Below are positions 46,628-55,551 of a stretch of DNA of 58,792 nucleotides, piece by piece (the first letter of the stretch is position 1; the number at the start of each line of letters is the position of its first letter). The notes under the pieces are model-generated. The model made no database searches and was not told the DNA's origin. It saw only the letters and a program-made list of their open reading frames with translations. The stretch spans positions 63,965 to 122,756 of the forward strand of contig NZ_JH650760.1 in assembly GCF_000259195.1 (NCBI RefSeq). The letters run 5' to 3'. Origin of the DNA: Pseudomonas donghuensis. GTDB lineage: Bacteria; Pseudomonadota; Gammaproteobacteria; Pseudomonadales; Pseudomonadaceae. The translations under genes were made by a program, and so were the position numbers.

Positions 46628-48160
46628 TTAACGTTGCGTGAGTTCGAGAAGAACCGAGATGACCCCGAAGAAAATCGCGATGGATGAAAACAGCATCGCC
46701 TTGGAGGACCAGCGGTTCAGGGCGGCATCGAAGTTGACGGCGCCGTTGCTTAATGTGGTTTTTTGCCGGGTCCAGCTCTGCTGGTCCATGTGGAACAGGG
46801 CATAGACTTTCATCAGCGAGCCGATGATCTGGTTGTAATAAAGAACGAACGGGTACACCGGGCTGACCGGGTGGCCGGCGAACAAAAACAGCACGGTGAC
46901 GAGGCTGCGCGACAGCAGTACCCAGAACAGGTACACCAGCAGGTACTGGATGCCGAACACGATGCCGGCGACCACCGAGGCGCTCAGGCCCATCAGGCAG
47001 GTCCACATCGACACCCGCTGATCGAGCAGTACGTACAGGGTGAACAGGCCCAGGCGGGCGCGGCCGAGCAGGGCGGTGGCGCGAAAGTTCTGGCGCAGCG
47101 AGTTGCCGTACCAGCGGAACATCAGCTGACGGGTGGCACGCCAGAAGCTGTTGTCTGGCGGATGCTCGACGGTCAGGGTGTTGCTGTCGGGCACGTAGAA
47201 AGTGTCCCAGCCGGCGCGCATCAGGCTCAGCCACGACGACTTGTCGTCCCCGGTGAGAAACTGAAACCGCCCAAGGCGCCAGTGCTGGAGAAAATCCGCC
47301 TCGACGTCGCGGATGAAGTCCGGGTCGGTCATGACGCTGGCGCGAAAGAACGACAGCCGCCCGGTCAGGGTCAGCACCCGGTGCGACAGGGCCATCGAAC
47401 ACATGTTGATGTGCCGCTGGACGAAGCGCATCGAGTGCCATTGGCGCATCAGGTTGCTGCCTTCGACTTCGCAGAACTCGTTGGTGGTCAGGCCGCCGAC
47501 GTTGGGCAGGTAGGCGAACAGCTTGACCGCGCGCTCGACGCAACCGGGCAGCATCATGGTGTCGCCGTCGACCACGCCGACCACCGAATCTTCCAGCGGC
47601 ATCTGCCGTGACAGGGCGCGAAAGGCATGGGCCAGGCCGTCACGCTTGCCGGTGCCGCGGGCGCGGACGATCACCAGCTTGATGTCGTCGCGATCCTTGA
47701 CCTCGTTGCGCATGATCTCTTTGATGAACTGCTCGTCGCCTTTCTCGACGATCGAGGCAATCACCGTGCACGGCACCTTCAGCCGCTGCACCTCCTGGAA
47801 CACCGACTGGTAGACCTTGAAGGTGGTGTGGGTGGGGATGCGAAAACTGGTCACCACCATGAACATGTGCGCCGGCAGCGCCGCATCGCCCATGCGCTCG
47901 ACCGCCTTGCGCATGCGCGGGAACTTCCAGTGCAGAAAGTACATGCCGCGCAGGTAGTGGACGATAGCGTTGCCGTAGCGCCACATGCCCAGTGCACCGA
48001 TGATGAAGATGAACTTATGGTGCGCAGGGTCGAGGTACTGCGGTGCGACCATCTCCGACGCCAGCGCGATCAGGCCGAACAGGCAGGCCCAGGCGCAAAA
48101 CCGCGCGCCTGCCTGCAGGTAGTCCGGCCGGCCCGAGGGCGGCTGTTGCTGTCGTTCCAT
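46628..48160 (-). CDS. alg8: Alg8-like glycosyltransferase family 2 polymer synthase
   Basis: 510 residues. Membrane helices flank a cytoplasmic GT2 domain with VVGVVDGDTMM (nucleotide-binding Asp), VGGLTTNEFCEVEGSNLMRQWHSMRF, FLTGDDKSSW (catalytic Asp region) and FRWYGNSLRQN (the R/Q-x-x-R-W region). Several C-terminal helices follow. The sequence clearly follows Alg8, which polymerises mannuronate from GDP-mannuronate. The start is ATG 48160 with AGGAG nine bases upstream; the longer frame adds 17 unsupported residues. The 162-bp gap to algD is the largest in the operon and holds nothing I can assign. Confidence 0.9.
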   Translation of the reverse strand: MERQQQPPSGRPDYLQAGARFCAWACLFGLIALASEMVAPQYLDPAHHKFIFIIGALGMWRYGNAIVHYLRGMYFLHWKFPRMRKAVERMGDAALPAHMFMVVTSFRIPTHTTFKVYQSVFQEVQRLKVPCTVIASIVEKGDEQFIKEIMRNEVKDRDDIKLVIVRARGTGKRDGLAHAFRALSRQMPLEDSVVGVVDGDTMMLPGCVERAVKLFAYLPNVGGLTTNEFCEVEGSNLMRQWHSMRFVQRHINMCSMALSHRVLTLTGRLSFFRASVMTDPDFIRDVEADFLQHWRLGRFQFLTGDDKSSWLSLMRAGWDTFYVPDSNTLTVEHPPDNSFWRATRQLMFRWYGNSLRQNFRATALLGRARLGLFTLYVLLDQRVSMWTCLMGLSASVVAGIVFGIQYLLVYLFWVLLSRSLVTVLFLFAGHPVSPVYPFVLYYNQIIGSLMKVYALFHMDQQSWTRQKTTLSNGAVNFDAALNRWSSKAMLFSSIAIFFGVISVLLELTQR

Positions 48161-48322
48161 GTAGTCGTTGCTCCTGTGTTCGGGCCACGCCCGGCTGAAT
48201 GACATGCGCACTTTTCGCGCCTGGCCAAGACAAGGTCGGCCGGGCAGGAGGCAGGTGGGCAGTCAGTCAGGCGGGGTGCCTGGGTCAATCGCCGGGTACT
48301 CTCTGGATGGAGTACTGGGGCC

Positions 48323-49630
48323 TTACCAGCAGATACCTTCACGCTGGGCATCGCTGCCGTGGGCCATGAAGCCGACCAGGTCGATGATCTGCTTGCCGCC
48401 GCTGGCATCCAGGGCCTGGGCGAAACGGTCATCGTTGTTGCCCAGCACCACCACCTCGGCTTCGCGGATCACCTGCTGCAGGTCGTTGCACAGCAGCGAC
48501 GAAACGTGAGGGATCTTCGACTCGATGTACTCGCGGTTGGCGCCGAACACCCGTGCGTACTCGACGTTGGCGTCGTAGATACTCAACTCGTAACCCTTGC
48601 CGATGAGCATTTCCGCCAGCTCCACCAGCGGGCTCTCGCGCAGGTCGTCGCTGCCGGCCTTGAAGCTCAAGCCCAGGAGGCCGATGCGGCGTTTGTCCTG
48701 GCGGGTGATCAGCTCGAAGGCGTTCTTCACCTGGTTGCGGTTGCTGGCCATGATCGAGGCCAGCAGCGGGTGCTCGACGTCCAGCTGGCCGGCGCGGTAG
48801 GTGAGGGCGCGCACGTCCTTGGGCAGGCACGAGCCACCGAAGGCAAAGCCCGGGCGCAGGTAGTAGCGCGACAGGTTGAGCTTGTAGTCCTGGCAGACCA
48901 CGTCCATCACCTCGCGGCCATCGACGCCGGAAGCCTTGGCAATGTTGCCGATCTCGTTGGCAAAACTGACCTTGGTCGCGTGCCAGACGTTGCAGGTGTA
49001 CTTGATCATCTCGGCGACTTCGATCGACTTGCGGATCACCGGCGCGTCCAGGCCCTGGTACAGCGACTGCAGCAGGTCGCCCGATTGCGTGTCCAGCTCG
49101 CCGATCACGGTCATGGCCGGGAAGTCGTAGTCCTGGATCGCGGTGCTTTCACGCAGGAACTCGGGGTTGACCGCCACGCCGAAGTCAATGCCGGCGCGCT
49201 TGCCGGCGTATTTTTCCAGGATCGGGATCACCACGTTCTTCACCGTGCCGGGCAGCACGGTACTGCGCACCACCACGGTGTGGCGGCTGGCCTTGTCGCG
49301 CATGGCGGTACCGATTTCGCGGCACACCGCCTCCATGTAGACCAGGTCCAGGTCGCCGTTCTTCTTGCTTGGGGTACCGACGCACAGCAGCGACATCTCG
49401 GTGGCCAGCACCGCGGCCTGGACATCCGTGGTGCCACGCAGGCGGCCGTGGCGCACGCCATCGAGCAGCAGTTGTTCCAGGCCGGGTTCGACGATGGGTG
49501 ACTTGCCCTGGTTGATCATGTCGATCTTGGCTGGCGAGATATCCACGCCCAGCACCTGGTGCCCACGCGCGGACAAACAACCGGCACAGACAGCGCCTAC
49601 ATAACCCAATCCAAAGATGCTGATATTCAT
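48323..49630 (-). CDS. algD: GDP-mannose 6-dehydrogenase, AlgD-like
   Basis: 435 residues, UDP/GDP-sugar dehydrogenase family. The N-terminal Rossmann motif is ISIFGLGYVGAVCAGCLSARGH, the central domain contains NPEFLRESTAI, and the catalytic Cys in FAFGGSCLPKDV is residue 268, as in P. aeruginosa AlgD. The C-terminal LLGLSFKAGSDDLRESP and the final EGICW match closely. It makes GDP-mannuronate from GDP-mannose, the committed step. AGAGGGAACT precedes ATG 49630. It is first in the operon, behind a long AT-rich leader. The GDP-mannose supply gene algA is not in the cluster. Confidence 0.92.
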   Translation of the reverse strand: MNISIFGLGYVGAVCAGCLSARGHQVLGVDISPAKIDMINQGKSPIVEPGLEQLLLDGVRHGRLRGTTDVQAAVLATEMSLLCVGTPSKKNGDLDLVYMEAVCREIGTAMRDKASRHTVVVRSTVLPGTVKNVVIPILEKYAGKRAGIDFGVAVNPEFLRESTAIQDYDFPAMTVIGELDTQSGDLLQSLYQGLDAPVIRKSIEVAEMIKYTCNVWHATKVSFANEIGNIAKASGVDGREVMDVVCQDYKLNLSRYYLRPGFAFGGSCLPKDVRALTYRAGQLDVEHPLLASIMASNRNQVKNAFELITRQDKRRIGLLGLSFKAGSDDLRESPLVELAEMLIGKGYELSIYDANVEYARVFGANREYIESKIPHVSSLLCNDLQQVIREAEVVVLGNNDDRFAQALDASGGKQIIDLVGFMAHGSDAQREGICW

Positions 49631-49774
49631 AGTTCCCTCTCCCAAGGTTCAGCAAAAGCTGACCGAGATACTCAGTTAAACGGCATGGTTGACGCGGCAG
49701 ATGCGCAAGAAAAAGCAGCGCGCTAACAGGAGGCGATGCAGGCGTTTTCGTTGTCTTATTACATCCTAAGGGAG

Positions 49775-49878
49775 TTTTTTAAACTTCGGCAAGCTGTCTC
49801 TAACTCTGAGTTGGATAAAGTTTAAAAATGTTTTGTTAAAGTTTAAAAACCCTTATAAATCAACAATTTAAAGTTTGA
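49775..49878. repeat. Four phased copies of an AAAGTTTAAA motif
   Basis: AAAGTTTAAAAA occurs at 49817-49828 and 49838-49849. A shorter copy AAAGTTTGA is at 49870-49878, and an inverted copy TTTTTTAAACTT at 49775-49786. The TTTAAA cores (or the equivalent in the fourth) are 43, 21 and 32 bp apart, close to 4, 2 and 3 helical turns. This places all copies on one face of the DNA. It could be a multi-site operator or a bent/MvaT-type silencing tract for the exopolysaccharide operon. Confidence 0.6.
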
Positions 49879-49889
49879 TATTAGTTGGG

Positions 49890-49983
49890 CGTCAAAAAAC
49901 CGATATCGTCTTTTTGCCGTTAAAATGACGTCAGAAAGCCGTTGCTTCGACGGCTTTTGGCGTTTTTCAAGGTTTTTTTGACG
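49890..49983. repeat. Nested inverted repeats in the algD leader
   Basis: An outer pair CGTCAAAAAACC (49890-49901) and GGTTTTTTTGACG (49971-49983) encloses an inner hairpin AAAGCCGT (49935-49942) / ACGGCTTT (49950-49957) with a 7-base loop. In the minus-strand transcript these would fold in the 5' leader upstream of algD. The inner stem with its flanking run of T/A resembles an intrinsic terminator, so attenuation is possible. Confidence 0.55.
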
Positions 49984-50054
49984 GGCTTTTCCGGTGTCCT
50001 CTTGAACTTCTTTATTCTCTGCGCGCTGTTGTAGTAGAACGTTGAAATTCCCCG

Positions 50055-50086
50055 GGTGATGGCATTTTGGCTAGCAAGGGAAGTTG
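50055..50086 (-). promoter_or_regulatory. Candidate AlgU (sigma22)-type promoter for the algD operon
   Basis: Read on the minus strand, CAACTTCCCTTGC is followed by an AAAA run and ATCACC. From memory, the P. aeruginosa algD promoter reads GAACTTCCCTCGC, then AAAA and ATCACC at nearly the same spacing (one base different). The -35 deviates from GAACTT by its first base, and the -10 is unclear. It would give a leader of about 420 nt, similar to the long algD leader in P. aeruginosa. Confidence 0.4.
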
Positions 50087-50290
50087 TCCGGAATTATTAA
50101 TGCCTTGTGCATGAAGTTCAGGCGTGAATTACAGGGTTTGCGGCGCTTGTCCTGACAACTGTGGACAGGTAGAGCGGGCGTCGACTTGTGCAGCGGAGCT
50201 GATCGCGGCATAGTTCTGGCTTCGTTCGAGGCACGCCATTGAAGGTTGTGTGCTCATCCATCCGGATGCTGGATAAGGGACGCCAAGCAA

Positions 50291-50677
50291 ATGAACGGAA
50301 TCGGTTCGCGTATCAGGGAAGAAAGAGAACGGCTGGGCCTGACCCAGCGGGTATTTGGCGACATCGGCGGGGTCGAGCCCAACGCCCAGGGCAAATATGA
50401 AAGCGGCGAGCGTACGCCCAAGGCCGACTACCTGGCGGCGGTGGCGGCGCGCGGGGTCGATGCGCTGTATGTGTTGAGCGGGGTACATACTCCGGTTGCG
50501 CACGGCAGCCTGAACGCCGAAGAAGAACAGCTGCTCGGCAGCTTTCGCCTGCTGCAAGCAGCCGACCAGGCTGCCGTCCAGCAATTGCTGGGCAGCCTTG
50601 CCGAGCGTGTACAGCGCCCGCCGCTGAGGGTTGGCGGCCATGAGCGGGGTATCTATGGGCGGTTGTCTGGCAAATGA
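50291..50677 (+). CDS. XRE family helix-turn-helix regulator
   Basis: 128 residues. The Cro/CI helix-turn-helix (about 5-60) reads IGSRIREERERLGLTQRVFGDIGGVEPNAQGKYESGERTPKADYLAAVAARGVDALYVLSG. The rest is helical with no known domain. ATG 50291 has AAGGGA at a suitable distance; the longer frame (GTG 50246) has none. It is divergent from the alginate-like operon and upstream of gacA. I believe a similar gene sits upstream of gacA in other P. putida-group genomes, so it may belong to the backbone rather than to the operon. Confidence 0.82.
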   Translation: MNGIGSRIREERERLGLTQRVFGDIGGVEPNAQGKYESGERTPKADYLAAVAARGVDALYVLSGVHTPVAHGSLNAEEEQLLGSFRLLQAADQAAVQQLLGSLAERVQRPPLRVGGHERGIYGRLSGK

Positions 50678-50776
50678 AAAATGACATCAGGCAAATGACC
50701 TGTTCCGTTAGGTCTACAGCTCTATTTTTTGCTAAGGTGGCGGGATCCAATTACCGCCGCAGTGCGAGGTGTCTGC

Positions 50777-51415
50777 TTGATTAGGGTGCTGGTGGTCGAT
50801 GACCACGATCTGGTGCGTACGGGCATCACGCGCATGCTGGCCGATATCGACGGTCTGCAGGTGGTGGGCGAAGCCGACTCTGGCGAGGCATCGCTGAAGG
50901 TTGCGCGCGAACTCAAGCCCGACGTGGTCCTGATGGATGTGAAAATGCCCGGTATTGGCGGCCTGGAGGCGACGCGCAAACTGCTGCGCAGCCACCCGGA
51001 CGTGAAAGTGGTGGCGGTGACCGTCTGTGAAGAAGACCCGTTCCCCACTCGGCTGTTGCAGGCCGGCGCCGCGGGTTACCTGACCAAGGGTGCAGGGCTG
51101 GATGAAATGGTCCAGGCCATCCGTCTGGTGTTTGCCGGGCAGCGCTACATCAGCCCGCAAATTGCTCAGCAGCTGGCGCTCAAGTCGTTCCAGCCGCAAG
51201 GCTCGCCGTTTGACGCGCTGTCGGAGCGGGAAATCCAGATTGCCCTGATGATCGTTGGCTGCCAGAAGGTGCAGATCATCTCCGACAAGCTGTGCCTGTC
51301 ACCGAAAACGGTCAATACTTACCGTTACCGGATCTTCGAAAAACTCTCGGTCACCAGCGACGTCGAGCTGACGCTGCTGGCGGTCCGCCACGGCATGGTT
51401 GACGCCAGTCTCTGA
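50777..51415 (+). CDS. gacA: GacA response regulator
   Basis: 212 residues. The receiver domain has phospho-acceptor Asp in [18 protein letters not shown], and a C-terminal LuxR-type helix-turn-helix is at about 145-205 ([40 protein letters not shown]). GacA, phosphorylated by GacS, drives small RNAs that relieve RsmA repression of secondary metabolism and exopolysaccharides. The start is TTG at 50777 ([14 protein letters not shown]) with GAGGT six bases before it; a TTG start is known for Pseudomonas gacA. The upstream open part is not coding. uvrC follows after eight bases, the usual order. Confidence 0.95.
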   Translation: MIRVLVVDDHDLVRTGITRMLADIDGLQVVGEADSGEASLKVARELKPDVVLMDVKMPGIGGLEATRKLLRSHPDVKVVAVTVCEEDPFPTRLLQAGAAGYLTKGAGLDEMVQAIRLVFAGQRYISPQIAQQLALKSFQPQGSPFDALSEREIQIALMIVGCQKVQIISDKLCLSPKTVNTYRYRIFEKLSVTSDVELTLLAVRHGMVDASL

Positions 51416-51423
51416 GCGCATTC

Positions 51424-53247
51424 ATGACAGCTGTGTTCGATTCAAGCGCATTCCTGGCGACCTGCAGCGGCCGCCCGGGCGTCTACCGGATGTTCGACGG
51501 TGAGGCCCGGCTGCTGTATGTGGGCAAGGCCAAGAACCTCAAGAAGCGCCTCGCCAGCTACTTTCGCAAGACTGGCCTGGCGCCGAAGACGGCTGCCCTG
51601 GTGGCGCGCATCGCCCAGGTCGAGACCACCATCACCGCCAACGAGACCGAGGCGCTGCTGCTTGAGCAGACCCTGATCAAGGAATGGCGGCCGCCGTACA
51701 ACATCCTGCTGCGCGACGACAAATCCTATCCTTATGTCTTCCTCTCCGATGGCGACTACCCGCGCCTGGGCATTCATCGCGGGGCCAAGAAGCAAAAAGG
51801 CAAGTATTTCGGCCCTTACCCCAGCGCCGGCGCCATCCGCGAAAGCCTGAGCCTGCTGCAGAAGACCTTTTTCGTCCGTCAGTGCGAAGACAGCTATTAC
51901 AGCAACCGCACCCGGCCGTGCCTGCAATACCAGATCAAGCGCTGCAAGGCGCCCTGTGTCGGCCTGGTCGAGCCTGAGGAATACGCGGTCGATGTGCGCC
52001 ACTCGGTGATGTTTCTTGAGGGCCGCAGCCACCAGCTGACCAACGAGCTGAACGCCGAGATGGAACAGGCGGCCATGGCCCTGGAGTTCGAGAAGGCCGC
52101 CGAACTGCGCGATCAGATCGCCTTGCTGCGCCGGGTCCAGGACCAGCAGAGCATGGAAGGCGGCAGCGGCGACGTCGATGTTGTCGCGGCGTTCGTCAAC
52201 CCCGGCGGCGCCTGCGTGCACCTGATCAGCGTGCGCGGCGGGCGGGTGCTGGGCAGCAAGAACTTCTTCCCCCAGGTGGGCATCGAGGAGGAGGTGGCCG
52301 AGGTCATGGCCGCGTTCCTCTCGCAGTATTACGTGGGCAACGCCGAGCGCGAGCTGCCCGGCGAACTGATCGTCAACGTGGTGCACGAGGACTTCCCGGC
52401 CATCACTGCCGCCATCGAAACCCTGCGCGGCCGTGAACTGACCATCAGCCACCGGGTGCGGGGCACCCGTGCGCGCTGGCAGCAACTGGCGGTGACCAAC
52501 GCCGAACAGGCGCTGGGTGCACGCCTGGCCAACCGCCAGCACATGGCTTCGCGCTTCGAGGCGCTGGCCCAGGTCCTGGCCCTGGACGAAACCCCGCAGC
52601 GCCTGGAATGCTACGACATCAGCCATTCCAGCGGCGAAGCCACCGTGGCCTCGTGCGTGGTGTTTGGCCCGGAAGGGCCGCTCAAGTCCGACTACCGGCG
52701 CTACAACATCGAAGGCGTGACCCCGGGCGACGACTACGCGGCCATGCACCAAGCTCTGACCCGGCGCTTTGGCCGGCTCAAGGACGGCGAGGGCAAGCTG
52801 CCCGACGTGCTGCTGGTGGACGGCGGTAAGGGCCAGTTGAACATGGCCCGGGAAGTGCTGCAGGAACTGGCGGTGCCCGACCTGATCCTGCTCGGGGTGG
52901 CCAAGGGCACCACGCGCAAGGCCGGTTTCGAAACCCTGTACCTCAATGACGTGGCCCACGAGTTCACCCTCAAGGGCGACTCACCGGCGCTGCACCTGAT
53001 CCAGCAGATTCGCGACGAAGCGCACCGTTTTGCCATCACCGGCCACCGTGCCCGCCGTGGCAAGACCCGCCGCACCTCGACCCTCGAAGGTGTCGCTGGC
53101 GTCGGCCCGAAACGCCGCCGCGACCTGCTCAAGCACTTCGGTGGCCTGCAGGAACTGACCCGCGCCAGCGTCGAAGAAATCGCCAAGGCACCGGGAATCA
53201 GTAAAAAGCTTGCCGAGTCGATTTATGCCAACCTGCATAGCGAGTAG
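51424..53247 (+). CDS. uvrC: UvrABC excision nuclease subunit C
   Basis: 607 residues, normal length. The N-terminal GIY-YIG nuclease domain ([25 protein letters not shown]) makes the 3' cut. A Cys cluster is around [11 protein letters not shown]. The UVR domain (about 200-235) binds UvrB. The RNase H-like domain with [20 protein letters not shown] and [13 protein letters not shown] makes the 5' cut. A tandem HhH end is present ([22 protein letters not shown]). It acts in nucleotide excision repair and is co-transcribed with gacA. Confidence 0.96.
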   Translation: MTAVFDSSAFLATCSGRPGVYRMFDGEARLLYVGKAKNLKKRLASYFRKTGLAPKTAALVARIAQVETTITANETEALLLEQTLIKEWRPPYNILLRDDKSYPYVFLSDGDYPRLGIHRGAKKQKGKYFGPYPSAGAIRESLSLLQKTFFVRQCEDSYYSNRTRPCLQYQIKRCKAPCVGLVEPEEYAVDVRHSVMFLEGRSHQLTNELNAEMEQAAMALEFEKAAELRDQIALLRRVQDQQSMEGGSGDVDVVAAFVNPGGACVHLISVRGGRVLGSKNFFPQVGIEEEVAEVMAAFLSQYYVGNAERELPGELIVNVVHEDFPAITAAIETLRGRELTISHRVRGTRARWQQLAVTNAEQALGARLANRQHMASRFEALAQVLALDETPQRLECYDISHSSGEATVASCVVFGPEGPLKSDYRRYNIEGVTPGDDYAAMHQALTRRFGRLKDGEGKLPDVLLVDGGKGQLNMAREVLQELAVPDLILLGVAKGTTRKAGFETLYLNDVAHEFTLKGDSPALHLIQQIRDEAHRFAITGHRARRGKTRRTSTLEGVAGVGPKRRRDLLKHFGGLQELTRASVEEIAKAPGISKKLAESIYANLHSE

Positions 53248-53279
53248 AATGCTCGCTCACTTTGCAGCCAGTTGTGCCG

Positions 53280-53840
53280 ATGAATATTCCAAATCTGCTT
53301 ACCGTTCTTCGCGTCCTGCTCATTCCGATCTTCATTTTGCTGTTCTATGTTCCGTATCACTGGAGCTATATCGCAGCGAGCAGTGTCTTCGCCATCGCCG
53401 CGGCCACTGACTGGCTGGACGGTTACCTGGCCCGTCGCCTGCAGCAGAGCACGCCGTTCGGTGCCTTCCTGGACCCGGTGGCCGACAAGCTGATGGTGGC
53501 CGTGGCCCTGGTCCTGCTGGTGCAAGTGCACGCCAACTTCTGGCTGACCCTGCCGGCAGCGGTGATCATCGGCCGCGAGATCGTGGTCTCGGCCCTGCGC
53601 GAGTGGATGGCGGAGCTGGGGGCCAGGGCGCACGTCGCGGTGTCGAACCTGGGCAAGTGGAAGACCGCGGCGCAGATGCTCGCCCTGGTGATTTTGCTGG
53701 CCAACCCGCCGGTGCTGACGTTCTGGGTGATTCTGGGCTACGCCTTGCTGATGATCTCGGCCGGCCTGACCCTGTGGTCGATGGTGCACTACCTGCGCGC
53801 CGCCTGGCCGCACCTGCGCGAAGGCTCGGAACAAAAATAA
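53280..53840 (+). CDS. pgsA: Phosphatidylglycerophosphate synthase
   Basis: 186 residues with four or so membrane helices. The CDP-alcohol phosphotransferase motif [28 protein letters not shown] (DGxxAR-x8-Gx3D-x3D) is complete. It makes phosphatidylglycerophosphate from CDP-diacylglycerol and glycerol-3-phosphate. ATG 53280 ([16 protein letters not shown]) is the family start; the TTG six codons upstream is not. It follows uvrC by 32 bp, as in other gammaproteobacteria. Confidence 0.95.
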   Translation: MNIPNLLTVLRVLLIPIFILLFYVPYHWSYIAASSVFAIAAATDWLDGYLARRLQQSTPFGAFLDPVADKLMVAVALVLLVQVHANFWLTLPAAVIIGREIVVSALREWMAELGARAHVAVSNLGKWKTAAQMLALVILLANPPVLTFWVILGYALLMISAGLTLWSMVHYLRAAWPHLREGSEQK

Positions 53841-53903
53841 AGCTTTTTTGAATCAAGGGCTTGACGAGATTTATTGATTCGTTACAATAGCCTCCATCAC
53901 GAC

Positions 53904-53979
<76 letters not shown>

Positions 53980-54024
53980 AATATGGCGCTACAGCATTCA
54001 GCAGAGTGCTGTGGTGATAGAAAT

Positions 54025-54046
54025 AAGGCCCTTCGGGGCCTTTTTT
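54025..54046 (+). terminator. Rho-independent terminator after tRNA-Gly
   Basis: AAGGCCCTTCGGGGCCTT followed by further T residues: a GC-rich stem with a TTCG-type loop and a T6 tail. It ends the gacA-uvrC-pgsA-tRNA unit or the tRNA transcript. Confidence 0.88.
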
Positions 54047-54199
54047 CGTTCCAGCGAAAACTACCGAGAACCAGTAGTAGCCGGACATTTTAAGGCCAGA
54101 TTTGAGGCCAGATTGGGAAAGACCTCAATTCGGTATTTCGATGGAGCAGGATTGTGGACGAGATGAGCATTTGGCTTCCGGCAGGTTCAGGAGGTCACC

Positions 54200-54535
54200 A
54201 TGGCTCTTTCGGAAATGGCAATTCGGCATGCCCGAGTCACCGGCAAGGACTACACACTTGCCGACAACGATGGGCTGATTCTGCACGTCACCGCCCAGGG
54301 CGCAAAGCTCTGGCATTTTCGCTTCTATTGGGATGGCAAGCAAAAGCGCATGTCGTTCGGCAGCTATCCGCAGGTGGGTTTGCGTGATGCGCGGATGCGG
54401 CGGGATGAAGCGCGGAGACTACTTGCTCAGGGCACAAATCCCAGCGAACAACGCAAGCAGCAACGGCTTGCAGTGCGCCTGTCCAGCGATCAGACCTTTG
54501 ATGCCGTATTCAATCATCATGTCGAAGCCATTGGT
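54200..54535 (+). pseudogene. Truncated P4-type phage/island integrase (N-terminal fragment)
   Basis: GGAGGT precedes ATG 54200. About 105 residues match the N-terminal DUF4102 (arm-binding) domain of tyrosine recombinases: AIRHARVTGKDYTLADNDGLILHVTAQGAKLWHFRFYWDGKQKRMSFGSYPQVGLRDARMRRDEARRLLAQGTNPSEQRKQQ. After this the frame runs into sequence antisense to the LysR gene, and the catalytic domain (R-H-R-Y) is missing. The end coordinate is approximate. It marks the tRNA-side border of a former integrated element. Confidence 0.85.
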
Positions 54536-54556
54536 TCGGTAGTGCTCAACCGCAAC

Positions 54557-55453
54557 CTATCGCCCGCCTGCTTCCAGCGCATCGGCCAGAAAGTCCACAA
54601 ACACCCGCACCTTCTGCGGCACATGCCGATGACTCGCATACAGCGCAAAGATCGAGCGTCGCGGCATCGATTGCCCAGGAAGCAATTGCACCAACTGCCC
54701 ACTGTCGAGCAAGGGCTGGGCAATGAACGAGGGCAGGGCGCCAACACCCAGGCCGGCCAGGAGCATGTCGCTCAACATCAGGCTGTTATCTACCGTCAGG
54801 CGCACGGGTAGCTCCAGGCGGCTGTTGCCTTGTGGCCCCTGCAAATGCCAACTGCCGGGATGCTCCGCCAGACGATAGGCCAGGCAGCTATGCGCGCGCA
54901 GGTCGTCGACGTTCTGCGGCGTGCCATTGGCCTGCAGGTAGGTCGGCGCAGCACAGATTATCTGCGCAACGTCGCCCAGGCGCCGGGCAACTAGCGAGGA
55001 GTCCGGCAAGTGGCTGCGAATCCGCAGCGACACATCAAACCCCTCGCTCACCACGTCCAGCAGGTGGTCATCGAGCGTGAGCTCGACCTTGAGTTCCAGG
55101 TAGCGCTGCATGAATTCCACCAGGATCGGCGACAGCACCTTGAGCCCAAACGATAGCGGTGCGTTCACCCGCAAACGCCCGCTGGGCTCGCTGGAACCGC
55201 TTTGGGTCGCGCGCTCCAGGGCGTCCAGTTCGTCGAGCAGGTGGCAGCATTCGCTGAAGTAGGCTTGGCCCGCCTCCGACAGGCTCATGCGGCGGGTGGT
55301 GCGCAGCAGCAACAGGCTGCCCAGGCGCGCCTCCAGTTGCCGCACTTGCTTGCTCACCGCCGCAGTGGATTGCTCCAAGTCGACAGCCGCCAGGCTGAAG
55401 CTGCCACGCTCAACCACACGGCGAAAGGTACGCATGCCCAGCAATACATCCAT
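54557..55453 (-). CDS. LysR family transcriptional regulator
   Basis: 298 residues. The N-terminal winged helix (about 1-60) is MRTFRRVVERGSFSLAAVDLEQSTAAVSKQVRQLEARLGSLLLLRTTRRMSLSEAG. The two-lobed sensor domain spans about 90-295. It has the CrgA/YafC-type pattern (SGRLRVNAPLSFG; DVSLRIRSHLPDSSLVARRLG). It is divergent from the cyclase gene across a 98-bp gap and probably controls it. Its 3' end adjoins the truncated integrase. Confidence 0.9.
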   Translation of the reverse strand: MDVLLGMRTFRRVVERGSFSLAAVDLEQSTAAVSKQVRQLEARLGSLLLLRTTRRMSLSEAGQAYFSECCHLLDELDALERATQSGSSEPSGRLRVNAPLSFGLKVLSPILVEFMQRYLELKVELTLDDHLLDVVSEGFDVSLRIRSHLPDSSLVARRLGDVAQIICAAPTYLQANGTPQNVDDLRAHSCLAYRLAEHPGSWHLQGPQGNSRLELPVRLTVDNSLMLSDMLLAGLGVGALPSFIAQPLLDSGQLVQLLPGQSMPRRSIFALYASHRHVPQKVRVFVDFLADALEAGGR

Positions 55454-55551
55454 ATATTTTCTCTTGGGTTGAATATCAATTAACCAGACGCCTGATTATC
55501 TATTATTTCACGGCTAATACCATGGGCACTTCCCCAATGAGGAGTAATCTC

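Larger units (their letters stand above)
49631..50290. other. 660-bp AT-rich control region between algD and the XRE gene
   Basis: No coding sequence is evident. The part 49740-49990 is far richer in A+T than the rest of the window. It contains phased AAAGTTTAAA repeats, nested inverted repeats and, further up, an algD-like promoter on the minus strand. These are listed separately. The rest (50090-50290) is the upstream region of the XRE gene. Confidence 0.75.

Noticed and set aside
35195..49630. Cellulose, Psl or Pel operon
   Set aside because: AlgD, Alg44, AlgK, AlgE, AlgI, AlgJ, AlgF and AlgX homologues together are specific to the alginate type; there are no bcs, psl or pel signatures.
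50004..50009. GAACTT on the plus strand as an AlgU -35 box
   Set aside because: No matching -10 at 16-17 bp, and it points away from algD; the first gene downstream is the XRE gene.
50114..50119. GAACTT on the minus strand upstream of algD
   Set aside because: A good -35, but the sequence 16-17 bases on is TA-rich with no TCTGA-like -10; the site at 50055-50086 resembles algD promoters better overall.
54536..54811. Continuation of the integrase frame
   Set aside because: The translated sequence is exactly antisense to the C-terminal part of the LysR gene and has no recombinase motifs.
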